DNA from: Rhizobium sp. ICMP 5592
GTDB lineage: Bacteria; Pseudomonadota; Alphaproteobacteria; Rhizobiales; Rhizobiaceae
DNA: 60,434 bases
Direction: 5' to 3'
NCBI RefSeq assembly: GCF_009498525.1
Contig: NZ_QSNT01000012.1
Location: forward strand, 1 to 60,434
The position numbers and the translations under genes are program-made. The notes below the pieces were generated by a model that worked only from the letters and a program-made list of their open reading frames with translations, had not been told where the DNA came from and made no database searches. This document shows, piece after piece, positions 43,550 to 51,772 of this stretch (position 1 is its first letter; each line of letters begins with the position of its first letter).

Positions 43550-44815
43550 ATGAAGCATATCACCCAGATTCTCGCCGCCGCGGCCATTTCGATGGTCGTG
43601 TCGGTCCCGGCCTATGCCGAGACGACCTTGACGGTTCACTATCCCATGCCTGGCTTCTTCAAGAACGTGATGGACACGATCTCGAAGAAGTTCATGGAAG
43701 AAAATCCGGATATCAAGATCCAGTTTGCCGCTCCCTCGGCCACCTACGAGGAAGGCATCCAGACCATCCTGCGCCAGGCCGGCACCAGCGAGATGCCCGA
43801 TGTCACCTTCATCGGCCTCAACCGCCTGCGCATGATGGACGAGCGCAATGTCGCCGTCGATCTCGGGCCGCTCATCCAGAAGGACGGCAACATGGCCGCC
43901 CAGGGCTTCTCCGATACCATCCTGAAGCTCGCCCAGGTCAAGGGCAAGCAGGTCGGCCTCGCCTTCGCAACCTCGAACCCGATCATGTACTACAACGCCG
44001 ATCTGGTGAAGGCTGCCGGCGGCGACCCGGAGAACCCGCCGAAGACCTGGGATGAGGTCATCGCGCTCGCCGGCAAGATCAAGGCGCTCGGCAACGGCGT
44101 CGACGGCATCGACTTCCGCTGGCAGGGTGACGACTGGATGTTCTCCGCCCTCCTCTTCGGCGCCGGCGGCAAGATGCTGAGCGACGATGAAAGCAAGGTC
44201 GCCTTCAACGGCCCCGAGGGCCAGAAGGCCGTCGCGCTGATCCAGCGCTTCGTCAAGGAAGGCGGCATGCCGGTCTTCACCAAGGCCGCCGGCGAACAGG
44301 CGTTCGCTGCCGGCAAGGTCGGCTTCGAATTCCAGACCACCGGCGCGCTTGTCAACACGGTCAAGAATGTCGGCGCCAAGTTCGACCTGCGCACCGCCAA
44401 GATCCCGCTGATCGACCCGGTCAACGGCCGCCTGCCGACCGGCGGCAATGCCGTCGTCATCCTGACCCATGATCCGGTCAAGGAAGAAGCTGCCTGGAAA
44501 TTCGCCAAGTTCGCCGCCGGCCCCTACGGCGCCTCCGTGGTCGTTCCCGGCACCGGCTATGTCCCGAACAACGAGCTCGCCGCCAAGTCGGCCGAGTATC
44601 TCGGCGACTTCTACAAAAAGAACCCGCTGTTCCAGGCCGGCCTTAGCCAGATGCCGGTGATGATCCCCTGGTACGCCTTCCCTGGCGCCAATGGCGTCAA
44701 GGTCACCCAGACGATCGTCGATAACCTGTCGCGCATCGTCGACGGTTCGGCCGAGCCGAAGGAAGCACTCGATGACGCCGCTTCCGACGTCGAAGGCATG
44801 TTGCCGCGCAGCTAA
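43550..44815 (+). CDS. ABC transporter substrate-binding protein (family 1)
   Basis: A 421-residue periplasmic binding protein with a signal peptide (1-23, VVSVPAYA). The mature part begins ETTLTVHYPMPGFFKNVMD and includes TWDEVIALAGKIK, GTGYVPNNELAAKS and a C-terminal DAASDVEGMLPRS. It follows the permeases by 25 bases with AGGAG before the ATG, and completes the CUT1 operon phosphodiesterase-ATPase-permease-permease-binding protein. The solute is not evident; a glycerophosphodiester or sugar is possible. Confidence 0.92.
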   Translation: MKHITQILAAAAISMVVSVPAYAETTLTVHYPMPGFFKNVMDTISKKFMEENPDIKIQFAAPSATYEEGIQTILRQAGTSEMPDVTFIGLNRLRMMDERNVAVDLGPLIQKDGNMAAQGFSDTILKLAQVKGKQVGLAFATSNPIMYYNADLVKAAGGDPENPPKTWDEVIALAGKIKALGNGVDGIDFRWQGDDWMFSALLFGAGGKMLSDDESKVAFNGPEGQKAVALIQRFVKEGGMPVFTKAAGEQAFAAGKVGFEFQTTGALVNTVKNVGAKFDLRTAKIPLIDPVNGRLPTGGNAVVILTHDPVKEEAAWKFAKFAAGPYGASVVVPGTGYVPNNELAAKSAEYLGDFYKKNPLFQAGLSQMPVMIPWYAFPGANGVKVTQTIVDNLSRIVDGSAEPKEALDDAASDVEGMLPRS

Positions 44816-44830
44816 GTTTGATTGACCACC

Positions 44831-44866
44831 GGACGCGCCGCCTCTCTTCCCGGAGGCGGCGCGTCC
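44831..44866. terminator. Strong hairpin between ABC operon and LacI gene
   Basis: GGACGCGCCGCCTC (44831-44844) pairs perfectly with GAGGCGGCGCGTCC (44853-44866), 14 bp with an 8-base loop. It lies between the convergent binding-protein and lacI-type genes and is probably a bidirectional terminator, though without a long T-run. Confidence 0.65.
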
Positions 44867-44881
44867 ATGTCCGCAAATACG

Positions 44882-45874
44882 TCAGGACGAGGTGTTGAGA
44901 TTGCGGACGGTTCCGCCCGGCCGCAGCCGGTAGGGTACGCTCAAGTGGCGTGGCGGCGCGGCATTTTCCGCCATGTCGAGCAGCAACGAGGCCGCCGCCG
45001 CCCCCATGGTCGCATCCGGTATGTCCACCGTGGTCAGCGACACCTCCATCAGCTGGCCGAGGGAAATCCCGTCGAAACCGGCCACGGAGATATCCCGCGG
45101 GATCGAAAGACCCTGACGTCGCAACGCTCCCATCACGCCGAAGGCCAAGAGATCGTTGGAGGCAATGATCGCGGTCGGCCTCAGGCTTGATGTAATATCC
45201 ACCAGATCGAGCTGCTCCAGGCCGTCAGTGAAAGAAATCTCCAGGGCATCGACGGGCGGATGGCCGGCGGCCTCCATCGCCTTGACATGGCCGAGATAGC
45301 GTAACCTCGCCCGATCCGAGGCGGAGAAATGCCCGGCGATGAACAGGATGCGGCGATGCCCCTGGCGCAGGAGATGATCCGTCAGATCCCGGCCGGCACC
45401 GAAATTGTCGGTCGCGACAGCGGCGGTAAAACGGGCCGTCGGCAGATTGCCGAGCAGCACTGTCGGCGGTAGCGCGGACGAAAGAGCCGGGCTGTGTTCA
45501 GGATCGCATACCGTGAGAATGAGGCCAGTCGGCTGCTGCTGGAGCAATGATGCGACGGCATCCGCCTCCTGCGCCGGATCGTAGTTCGACTGCGCAATCA
45601 GCACGCTATGGCCGGCATGCAGCGCCCGGTGCTGGATGCTGGAAAGCGAAGCGGCAAAGACCGGATTGGTGATGCTGGGAATGAGCACACCGATCGCCGG
45701 CCGGCGGCGGGCAAAGGTGCCGGCGCGACCGCTGGCGCGATAGCCGAGCTCGGCCGCTGCCCGGCGCACGCGGCGCACCATCTCGTCGCTGACCGGGCCG
45801 TTGTGATTCAGCACCCGGCTTGCGGTCGCGATCGAGCAGCCGGCACGAAAAGCGACTTGCTGGAGCGTCGACAT
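44882..45874 (-). CDS. LacI-family repressor, likely of the ABC operon
   Basis: A 330-residue LacI-type regulator. Helix-turn-helix STLQQVAFRAGCSIATASRVLNHNGPVSDEMVRR (about 2-40), hinge and periplasmic-binding-protein-like core with IGVLIPSITNPVFAASLSSI and VAGFDGISLGQLMEVSLTTV. ATG 45872-45874 is chosen so the helix begins near residue 3; ATG 45884-45886 is also possible. It converges on the phosphodiesterase-ABC operon, which it probably represses. Confidence 0.9.
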   Translation of the reverse strand: MSTLQQVAFRAGCSIATASRVLNHNGPVSDEMVRRVRRAAAELGYRASGRAGTFARRRPAIGVLIPSITNPVFAASLSSIQHRALHAGHSVLIAQSNYDPAQEADAVASLLQQQPTGLILTVCDPEHSPALSSALPPTVLLGNLPTARFTAAVATDNFGAGRDLTDHLLRQGHRRILFIAGHFSASDRARLRYLGHVKAMEAAGHPPVDALEISFTDGLEQLDLVDITSSLRPTAIIASNDLLAFGVMGALRRQGLSIPRDISVAGFDGISLGQLMEVSLTTVDIPDATMGAAAASLLLDMAENAAPPRHLSVPYRLRPGGTVRNLNTSS

Positions 45875-46094
45875 GATCTCATGCATCTCCGGCTTCAGGT
45901 CCGCCGATGGAGGCCGGCAGGCCATGGGAATGGCGGGGATTTATAGCAGTTCGATGACAGTTATTTGAATGGAGGCGCGATCAACACTCCCGTTACGATC
46001 GGCACTGGCATGATTTATATATTAGCAATAGTATATTTATATCATATTTTAACGCGACTGACGGCTTTCGCTTTGCACTATCTAGGATAGTGGC

Positions 46095-47030
46095 GTGAAA
46101 ATTGGTAATCGTCAGTGGCATCGGTCCCTGAGGGGCCGGCTATTGTTGGCTTGGGGCGTGGCAACGATGCTGCAAGATGCGCAGTCCAGGGACTATTTCA
46201 GGCTGAGCGCACCGGCGCGCTCGCTTCGCGCTATCCTCTGCAAAAACGGAATCGACATCGACTGTCCCGAGGCGCCGGCTTTCGTGCTTGGCCTGCAGCA
46301 TCAGGTGCCGGCGCTAGACCGGGTTGAGCTTGACGAATGCATCGTTCCGGTCATTCCCTTTCCTCACGGCATGATCGCGTTTGCCCGCCTCATCCTCGAC
46401 CCACCTGTGGAGACGGACGACAAGGAGACGATCAGCCTCTATCTGTCGCGCCACAGCTTCGACCGGATTGTCGAACTCTCGCTTACGCCTGGTTGTGCTA
46501 CGGGCGATACCGTCCTTGAAAACCTGTTATCCCGCCTGACCTCGGCCATCGCGCATCCTGACGAGACGGGCTCTTTGCTTATCGACCCTATCGGCAGGGC
46601 CTTCAACGCCCATATCGCTCAACATTACGGCCGTATGCCGGCAGCGCGATCCGCCGTTATCGGCGGCTTGACGCCGTGGCAGCTGCGCCGTGCCCACGAT
46701 ACGATCAATGCCCGGCTGGATGGGGATGTGTCTCTGGCGCAGCTGGCCAGCAACTGCGGCCTTTCCACCAGCCATTTCGCCCGCGCCTTCGCGCGCAGCA
46801 CCGGCATCCCACCACATCGCTGGCTGATGCAGCGCCGTGTCGACCGCGCCAAGGAGCTGATGTGCAAGGGAACGCCGCTTGCTGAAATCGCACTGATGTG
46901 CGGCTTCTCAGACCAGAGCCATTTGACGCGCGTCTTCTCGCAATCGGTCGGCCTCACGCCCGGACGCTGGCGGGAATCGCAGATCCCTGGCGCCTTCGAC
47001 ATGACATCGATCGCATTGGGCGAAGCGTGA
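46095..47030 (+). CDS. AraC-family transcriptional regulator
   Basis: A 311-residue AraC regulator. The C-terminal pair of helix-turn-helices is clear: DVSLAQLASNCGLSTSHFARAFARSTGIPPHRWLMQRRVDRAKELM and PLAEIALMCGFSDQSHLTRVFSQSVGLTPGRWRES. GTG 46095 is used, with AGGA 7 bases before it. The sequence just upstream (46010-46065) is markedly AT-rich. It lies 142 bases before the YWTD-propeller gene, which it may regulate. Inducer unknown. Confidence 0.9.
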   Translation: MKIGNRQWHRSLRGRLLLAWGVATMLQDAQSRDYFRLSAPARSLRAILCKNGIDIDCPEAPAFVLGLQHQVPALDRVELDECIVPVIPFPHGMIAFARLILDPPVETDDKETISLYLSRHSFDRIVELSLTPGCATGDTVLENLLSRLTSAIAHPDETGSLLIDPIGRAFNAHIAQHYGRMPAARSAVIGGLTPWQLRRAHDTINARLDGDVSLAQLASNCGLSTSHFARAFARSTGIPPHRWLMQRRVDRAKELMCKGTPLAEIALMCGFSDQSHLTRVFSQSVGLTPGRWRESQIPGAFDMTSIALGEA

Positions 47031-47172
47031 CCCGCGACATCTAGGCGCTTGATCTTCGCTGCACCGCGGCAGATCCTCAATAAGACCACGAAGACGAATG
47101 ATGCTGTCATCAAGCGATGCCATCATCGCCTTGCTGTGATCCGCAGATCCGCCCCTTTGAAAGGATGCTCTC

Positions 47173-48093
47173 ATGTCTGAAGCAGAAGCACGGACGCCTG
47201 CCACCTCCCCCGAAAACACCGAACGGCTGTTCTTCCTCGACATCAATGACGGCCGAATTCTCTCCTCCGCCATCGACGGCACCGACCTCCAGCTGATCAT
47301 CCAGCGGCCGGGCCGCAGCCCGGACGGCATTCTTGTCGACAGCGAAAACGGTTGGCTCTACTGGACGGAAATGGGTACCGACTACAATGCCCATGACGGC
47401 TCGATCGAACGCATCGATCTCGACGGCAGCAACCATGTCACGCTGATTGCGCCCGGCAGCACGCTGGTGACGCCGAAGCAGATCCAAATCGATTACGGCA
47501 ATGGCAAGCTCTATTGGTGCGACCGCGAGGGCATGCGTGTCATGCGCGCCAATATCGACGGCTCCGATATCGAGACGCTGGTGCAGAACGGTGACAGCCC
47601 GCAAGACAGCGCCGATATCGAACGCTGGTGCGTCGGTATCGCGCTCGACCTGCCGCTCGGGCAGATCTACTGGACGCAGAAGGGCCCACCGGATGCCGGC
47701 CTTGGCCGCATCTTCCGCGCCGGCATCAACATTCCCAAAGACGAGACGGCAACGAGCCGCAGCGATATCGAAGTCCTGCTCGACAGGCTGCCGGAGCCGA
47801 TCGACCTCGAACTCGATCTCGCCACCCGCACCATCTACTGGACCGACCGCGGCAATCTTCCACGAGGGAACACCGTCAACCGCGCCGAGATGGACGACCT
47901 CGCAGCAACCTCCGAAGTCGTCCTCGAGGGCCTCGACGAAGGCATCGGCCTATCGCTCGACCTCCCTAACAACCGCATGTTCTTCACCGATATCGGCGGC
48001 AATCTCTACTCCGCTAGCCTCGATGGCTCAGGCGAGCGTGAGCTTCTGCATCATGCGGGCTCGTTCACGGGGATTGTTTACGCGGAAATCTGA
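47173..48093 (+). CDS. YWTD-repeat beta-propeller protein
   Basis: A 306-residue protein built of LDL-receptor class B (YWTD) repeats. At least five are visible: WLYWTEMGTD, LYWCDREG, IYWTQKGPP, IYWTDRGN and MFFTDIGG, spaced about 40-65 residues apart, so it should form a six-bladed propeller. There is no signal peptide, so it is cytosolic. Such bacterial proteins are often misannotated as 3-hydroxyacyl-CoA dehydrogenases; I see no nucleotide-binding motif. A lactonase or sugar-binding role is possible but unsupported. Confidence 0.85.
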   Translation: MSEAEARTPATSPENTERLFFLDINDGRILSSAIDGTDLQLIIQRPGRSPDGILVDSENGWLYWTEMGTDYNAHDGSIERIDLDGSNHVTLIAPGSTLVTPKQIQIDYGNGKLYWCDREGMRVMRANIDGSDIETLVQNGDSPQDSADIERWCVGIALDLPLGQIYWTQKGPPDAGLGRIFRAGINIPKDETATSRSDIEVLLDRLPEPIDLELDLATRTIYWTDRGNLPRGNTVNRAEMDDLAATSEVVLEGLDEGIGLSLDLPNNRMFFTDIGGNLYSASLDGSGERELLHHAGSFTGIVYAEI

Positions 48094-48118
48094 CCAACCG
48101 GCGACGCCAAACCCATAC

Positions 48119-48146
48119 CGTAGGCACGCAAAGAAGCGTGCCTACG
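48119..48146. terminator. Hairpin between YWTD gene and marR
   Basis: CGTAGGCACGC (48119-48129) and GCGTGCCTACG (48136-48146) form a perfect 11-bp stem with loop AAAGAA, overlapping the last codons of the minus-strand marR gene. No T-run. Confidence 0.55.
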
Positions 48147-48597
48147 ACGCATCTTCTTCCGAGATCATCCGCTCCAGGTTGCGATTAAGTCGCCGCATCA
48201 ATTGCAGCAGCATTTGAACCTCGTCGTCGTTGAATCCCGCCAGAACCATCTCCCGTCCCTCGTCCAAAGCATCGCGGGCTGCGGGAAGCTTCGCGAGGGC
48301 CGCCTCGGTCAAGGACACGAGGCTGCTGCGCCCATCCGCCGGGTCTGGCGTACGCCGGATCAAACCATCGCGCTCCATGCGGGCCAACATCTGCGCCATC
48401 GACGGCTGCTCGATCTTGGCGAACTTCGCCAATTCCTTCTGAGACATCCGCGCTCCATTCCGAAGCAGGTAGAGCACCGGCAGCTGGCCGATGCTGAAGC
48501 CCAACGCCTTCACTCGACGCTCGCCGAGCCGCGCAAAGCTGCGCGACGCCATGTTGATGAGCGGCGCCGGATTCTCGAACAAGTCCCAATCGGTCAT
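48142..48597 (-). CDS. MarR-family regulator
   Basis: A 151-residue MarR protein. The winged helix is RMSQKELAKFAKIEQPSMAQMLARMERDGLIRRTPDPADGRSSLVSLTE (about 50-98), with the DxRS wing. It is divergent from the FAD monooxygenase gene and two 12-bp palindromes lie between the starts, so it probably represses both. Confidence 0.93.
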   Translation of the reverse strand: MTDWDLFENPAPLINMASRSFARLGERRVKALGFSIGQLPVLYLLRNGARMSQKELAKFAKIEQPSMAQMLARMERDGLIRRTPDPADGRSSLVSLTEAALAKLPAARDALDEGREMVLAGFNDDEVQMLLQLMRRLNRNLERMISEEDAS

Positions 48598-48612
48598 ATT
48601 TTCGTCACTTGT

Positions 48613-48646
48613 ATAGGTGCCTATGTTGATTTATATAGGTACCTAT
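48613..48646. promoter_or_regulatory. Twin palindromes, candidate MarR operators
   Basis: ATAGGTGCCTAT (48613-48624) and ATAGGTACCTAT (48635-48646) are near-identical 12-bp palindromes 22 bp apart centre to centre, about two helical turns, in the divergent gap between marR and the monooxygenase gene. The second is a perfect palindrome and the first has one central mismatch. Confidence 0.65.
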
Positions 48647-48671
48647 CTACAGAAAGAAGAGAATTTTGTCC

Positions 48672-49829
48672 ATGACATCTTATCCCCGCATCGCCATCAT
48701 CGGCGCAGGCCCCGCCGGCCTGACACTCGCCCGCATTCTCCACCAGGGCGGAGTGAAAACCACCGTCTTCGAACGCGAGGAGCACGCACTCGCTCGGCCG
48801 CAGGGTGGAACGCTCGACTTGCACGTCGAATCCGGCCAGCTGGCGCTGCGCCACGCCGGCCTCTACGAAGAATTCCGGGAGATTGCGCGCTACGAAGATC
48901 AGGGGAGCCGGCTCTACGACAAGAACGGTACGCTGCTGTTTGCCGATGACGACACCAACGAGTCCGACAGGCCTGAAGTGGACCGCACGGCGCTGCGCCA
49001 GATCCTGCTTGCCTCTCTGCCGGCGGACATCATCCGCTGGAACCACGGCCTGCTCGAGGTATACCCTCGGGAAGACGGCGCCTACGACCTGGTTTTCGAA
49101 AACGGAACGGCCGGTCCCTTCGACCTCGTCGTTGGCGCCGATGGCAGCTGGTCCAAGGTAAGGCCGCTGGTCTCCCACTACCACCCGCAATATAGTGGCA
49201 TCAGCTTCATCGAATTCGGCATCGACGACGTCGACGCCAGCCATCCCGAGCTCGCAGCACTCGTCGGCCGTGGCAAGATCGGTGTCGAGGCTGACGGCAG
49301 AGGCATGATCGTGCAGCGCAACGGCAACGCCCACATCAGGGGCTACGCGATTTTCCGCGTGCCCGCCGACTGGGCCAACAAAGCCTTTGACTTTGCGTCG
49401 CCGGCGTCAGCCCGCGCACAGCTGGCTGCGGAATTCGAAGGCTGGGCGCCGAAGATCCTCGCCCTCATCCACGCAAGCAATGACCATATCGTCTCGCGGC
49501 CGATCTATGCACTGCCGGTCGGGCATCGCTGGCAGAACCGTATCGGAATAACGCTTCTGGGCGACGCCGCGCATGTGATGTCGCCCTTCGGTGGAGAAGG
49601 CGTGAACGCGGCCATGCTGGACGCAGCCGAACTTGGCCATCAGCTTCTGGAAAACGACAACTGGAGAAATGCCGTCAGAGCCTACGAAGCAGAGATGTTC
49701 GAACGCGTCATGGAGCCAGCAGAACATGCGGCGGAGGCAGTCGCCACCGAACTATCCCATCTCGGAGCGGAGCTATCGCTCCAGCATTATAAGGCGCATC
49801 TCGAAGCCCGCCACAGCACAGCGGCATAA
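48672..49829 (+). CDS. TetX-like FAD-dependent monooxygenase
   Basis: A 385-residue group-A flavoprotein monooxygenase. The N-terminal Rossmann motif IAIIGAGPAGLTLARIL, the GGTLDLHVESGQLALRHAGL segment, the DG-like VVGADGSWSKVR, and the GDAAHVMSPFGGEGVNAAMLDA FAD motif are all present. GGTLDLHxxSGQ and PExxRxxLRxILLxSL are close to my memory of the tetracycline-degrading enzyme TetX. ATG 48672 is used; TTG 48666 is also open. MarR-divergent. Whether it acts on tetracycline is untested. Confidence 0.88.
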   Translation: MTSYPRIAIIGAGPAGLTLARILHQGGVKTTVFEREEHALARPQGGTLDLHVESGQLALRHAGLYEEFREIARYEDQGSRLYDKNGTLLFADDDTNESDRPEVDRTALRQILLASLPADIIRWNHGLLEVYPREDGAYDLVFENGTAGPFDLVVGADGSWSKVRPLVSHYHPQYSGISFIEFGIDDVDASHPELAALVGRGKIGVEADGRGMIVQRNGNAHIRGYAIFRVPADWANKAFDFASPASARAQLAAEFEGWAPKILALIHASNDHIVSRPIYALPVGHRWQNRIGITLLGDAAHVMSPFGGEGVNAAMLDAAELGHQLLENDNWRNAVRAYEAEMFERVMEPAEHAAEAVATELSHLGAELSLQHYKAHLEARHSTAA

Positions 49830-49846
49830 CATCAACTGGAAGCAGA

Positions 49847-49869
49847 AAACGGGCCCAAATAGCCCGTTT
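49847..49869 (+). terminator. Rho-independent-like terminator after the monooxygenase
   Basis: AAACGGGC (49847-49854) and GCCCGTTT (49862-49869) form an 8-bp stem with a 7-base loop just beyond the monooxygenase stop; the A/T arms give a bidirectional character. Confidence 0.6.
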
Positions 49870-49917
49870 CCAAAGGGTGGCGATCTCCTCAATCGCTATT
49901 AGGTATTGAGGTCTCGC

Positions 49918-51504
49918 TCAATTACCCTTGCGAATGCCATCGAGAAGATGCGGCAGACCCTTGACCCCCTCATCCCGCAATTCCACCGGTAGCAAGCCGT
50001 CCGGAATATCCTGATAGGACACCGGACGCAGGAAGCGGCGGATGGCAAGGGTGCCGACCGAGGTCGTACGGCTGTCGGACGTCGCCGGGAATGGGCCGCC
50101 GTGCACCATGGCGTGGCTAACTTCGACACCGGTCGGCCAACCATTGGCGAGGATGCGCCCGGCCTTGCGTTCCAGCACCGGCAGCAGCTTGGCGGTAATG
50201 GCATGATCGCCGGCATCGAGCTGCAACGTCGCTGTGAGCTGGCCTTCCAGCTTTTCGGCAACGGCGATCATCTGGTCGATATCCTTGCAGCGTACCAGCA
50301 GGCTCGCGGCACCGAAGACCTCGTGACCGAGCCGCTCATCGGCAAGGAATTCCTCGGCATCGGTTTCGAAGAAGATGCCGGGGCTACGGTTGACGCCTTC
50401 CGCCGGCGCTCCATGAGCAACCGTCTTCACCGCCTCATGGCCGGCAAGAGCCGCAACGCCATTATCGAAAGCGGCGTGGATACCGGGCGTCAGCATCGGC
50501 GCCGGTGCACGGCCGGTCAGTGCCGCGCTGGCGGCATCGACGAAACGGTCGAGATCGGGGCCATCGATGGCGAAGACCAGGCCGGGATTGGTGCAGAATT
50601 GGCCGGCGCCGAGCGTCAGCGAATCGATGAAGCCGCTACCGATCGCCTCGGCGCGGGCGGCAAGCGCTGCCGGAAATAGGAAGACCGGGTTGACGCTGCT
50701 CATCTCGGCATAGACCGGGATCGGCTCCGGCCGTGCCGCCGCGATAGCGCCGAGCGCCAAGCCACCGCCACGCGAGCCGGTGAAGCCGACGGCCTTGATC
50801 TGCGGATTGCGCACCAGCGCCGCACCGGTTTCGTTGGCGCCGGTCAGCAGCGAGAAGGTGCCTTCCGGCAGACCGCAGGCGACGACGGCAGCGCGAATGG
50901 CACGGCCGACCAGCTCGCCGGTGCCTGGATGGGCGAGATGACCCTTGACGACGACGGGGCAACCGGCGGCCAGCGCGGAAGCGGTATCACCACCGGCGAC
51001 CGAGAAGGCGAGCGGGAAATTGCTGGCACCAAAAACGGCGACGGGGCCAAGCGCGATCTGGCGCAGTCGCAGATCCGGGCGCGGCAACGGCTTGCGTTCC
51101 GGCAGAGCCGGGTCGACGCGCAGGTCGAGCCATTCGCCGGAGCGAACCACTTGCGCGAACAGCCGGAGCTGGCCGACAGTGCGGGCACGTTCGCCCTGCA
51201 GGCGGGCGACCGGCAGGCCGGTCTCTTCGGTGGCACGTTCGATCAGCGCATCGCCGATCTCCAGAATGTTCGCCGCGATGGTCTCCAGGAACGTCGCACG
51301 CGCCTCCGGGCTGGTGGCGCGATAGATATCGAATGCCTGGGCGGCCAATTCGCAGGCTCGGGCAACCTCCGCCTCGCTGGCAATCGCGAAGGCCGGTTCC
51401 AGGTTTGCGCCGGTCGCCGGGTTGATGGCGCGCACGGACTTGTTTTCACCGGTCGACTCCGCGCCGATCAGCAGATCGCCGCTAATCACAAAAGACTGTG
51501 TCAT
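49918..51504 (-). CDS. Aldehyde dehydrogenase (NADP+), 2-oxoglutarate-semialdehyde type
   Basis: A 528-residue aldehyde dehydrogenase of the family that oxidises 2,5-dioxopentanoate (alpha-ketoglutarate semialdehyde) in pentose, glucarate or hydroxyproline breakdown. The catalytic Cys is in GAGQFCTNPGLV, the general-base Glu in PVYAEMSSVNPVF, the cofactor loop in VGFTGSRGGG. The long N-terminus with ATEETGLPVARLQGERART fits this class. No pathway neighbours are adjacent. Palindromes upstream suggest a regulator. Confidence 0.88.
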   Translation of the reverse strand: MTQSFVISGDLLIGAESTGENKSVRAINPATGANLEPAFAIASEAEVARACELAAQAFDIYRATSPEARATFLETIAANILEIGDALIERATEETGLPVARLQGERARTVGQLRLFAQVVRSGEWLDLRVDPALPERKPLPRPDLRLRQIALGPVAVFGASNFPLAFSVAGGDTASALAAGCPVVVKGHLAHPGTGELVGRAIRAAVVACGLPEGTFSLLTGANETGAALVRNPQIKAVGFTGSRGGGLALGAIAAARPEPIPVYAEMSSVNPVFLFPAALAARAEAIGSGFIDSLTLGAGQFCTNPGLVFAIDGPDLDRFVDAASAALTGRAPAPMLTPGIHAAFDNGVAALAGHEAVKTVAHGAPAEGVNRSPGIFFETDAEEFLADERLGHEVFGAASLLVRCKDIDQMIAVAEKLEGQLTATLQLDAGDHAITAKLLPVLERKAGRILANGWPTGVEVSHAMVHGGPFPATSDSRTTSVGTLAIRRFLRPVSYQDIPDGLLPVELRDEGVKGLPHLLDGIRKGN

Positions 51505-51581
51505 GGGTATTCCTTGATGATGCCGGGGCGCTGGGAGGTGCGCCCGTCAGGAGCAGATAGCAGGATGAAATGACAGATGTA

Positions 51582-51627
51582 AGATGATAATCGTCATCTA
51601 AATATCAAGCCTTATCTCGAGGATAAG
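51582..51627. promoter_or_regulatory. Two inverted repeats upstream of the dehydrogenase gene
   Basis: AGATGA/TCATCT (arms 51582-51587 and 51594-51599) and CTTATC/GATAAG (arms 51611-51616 and 51622-51627) lie 78-123 bases before the aldehyde-dehydrogenase start, in the divergent gap to the MscS gene. They may be operators; no candidate repressor gene is adjacent. Confidence 0.35.
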
Positions 51628-51772
51628 ACGATGACGACCTTATGCGCCGACCCTGCCCGAGGATCAAGGCTGAAGAGGGCGGGAAAACGAGCACGCCATC
51701 CCCATATGGTATTGCGGCGGCGTTCGTGCCAATTTACCCGTCATCCGAACGACTGATTGCGGCCAAGTCCTC

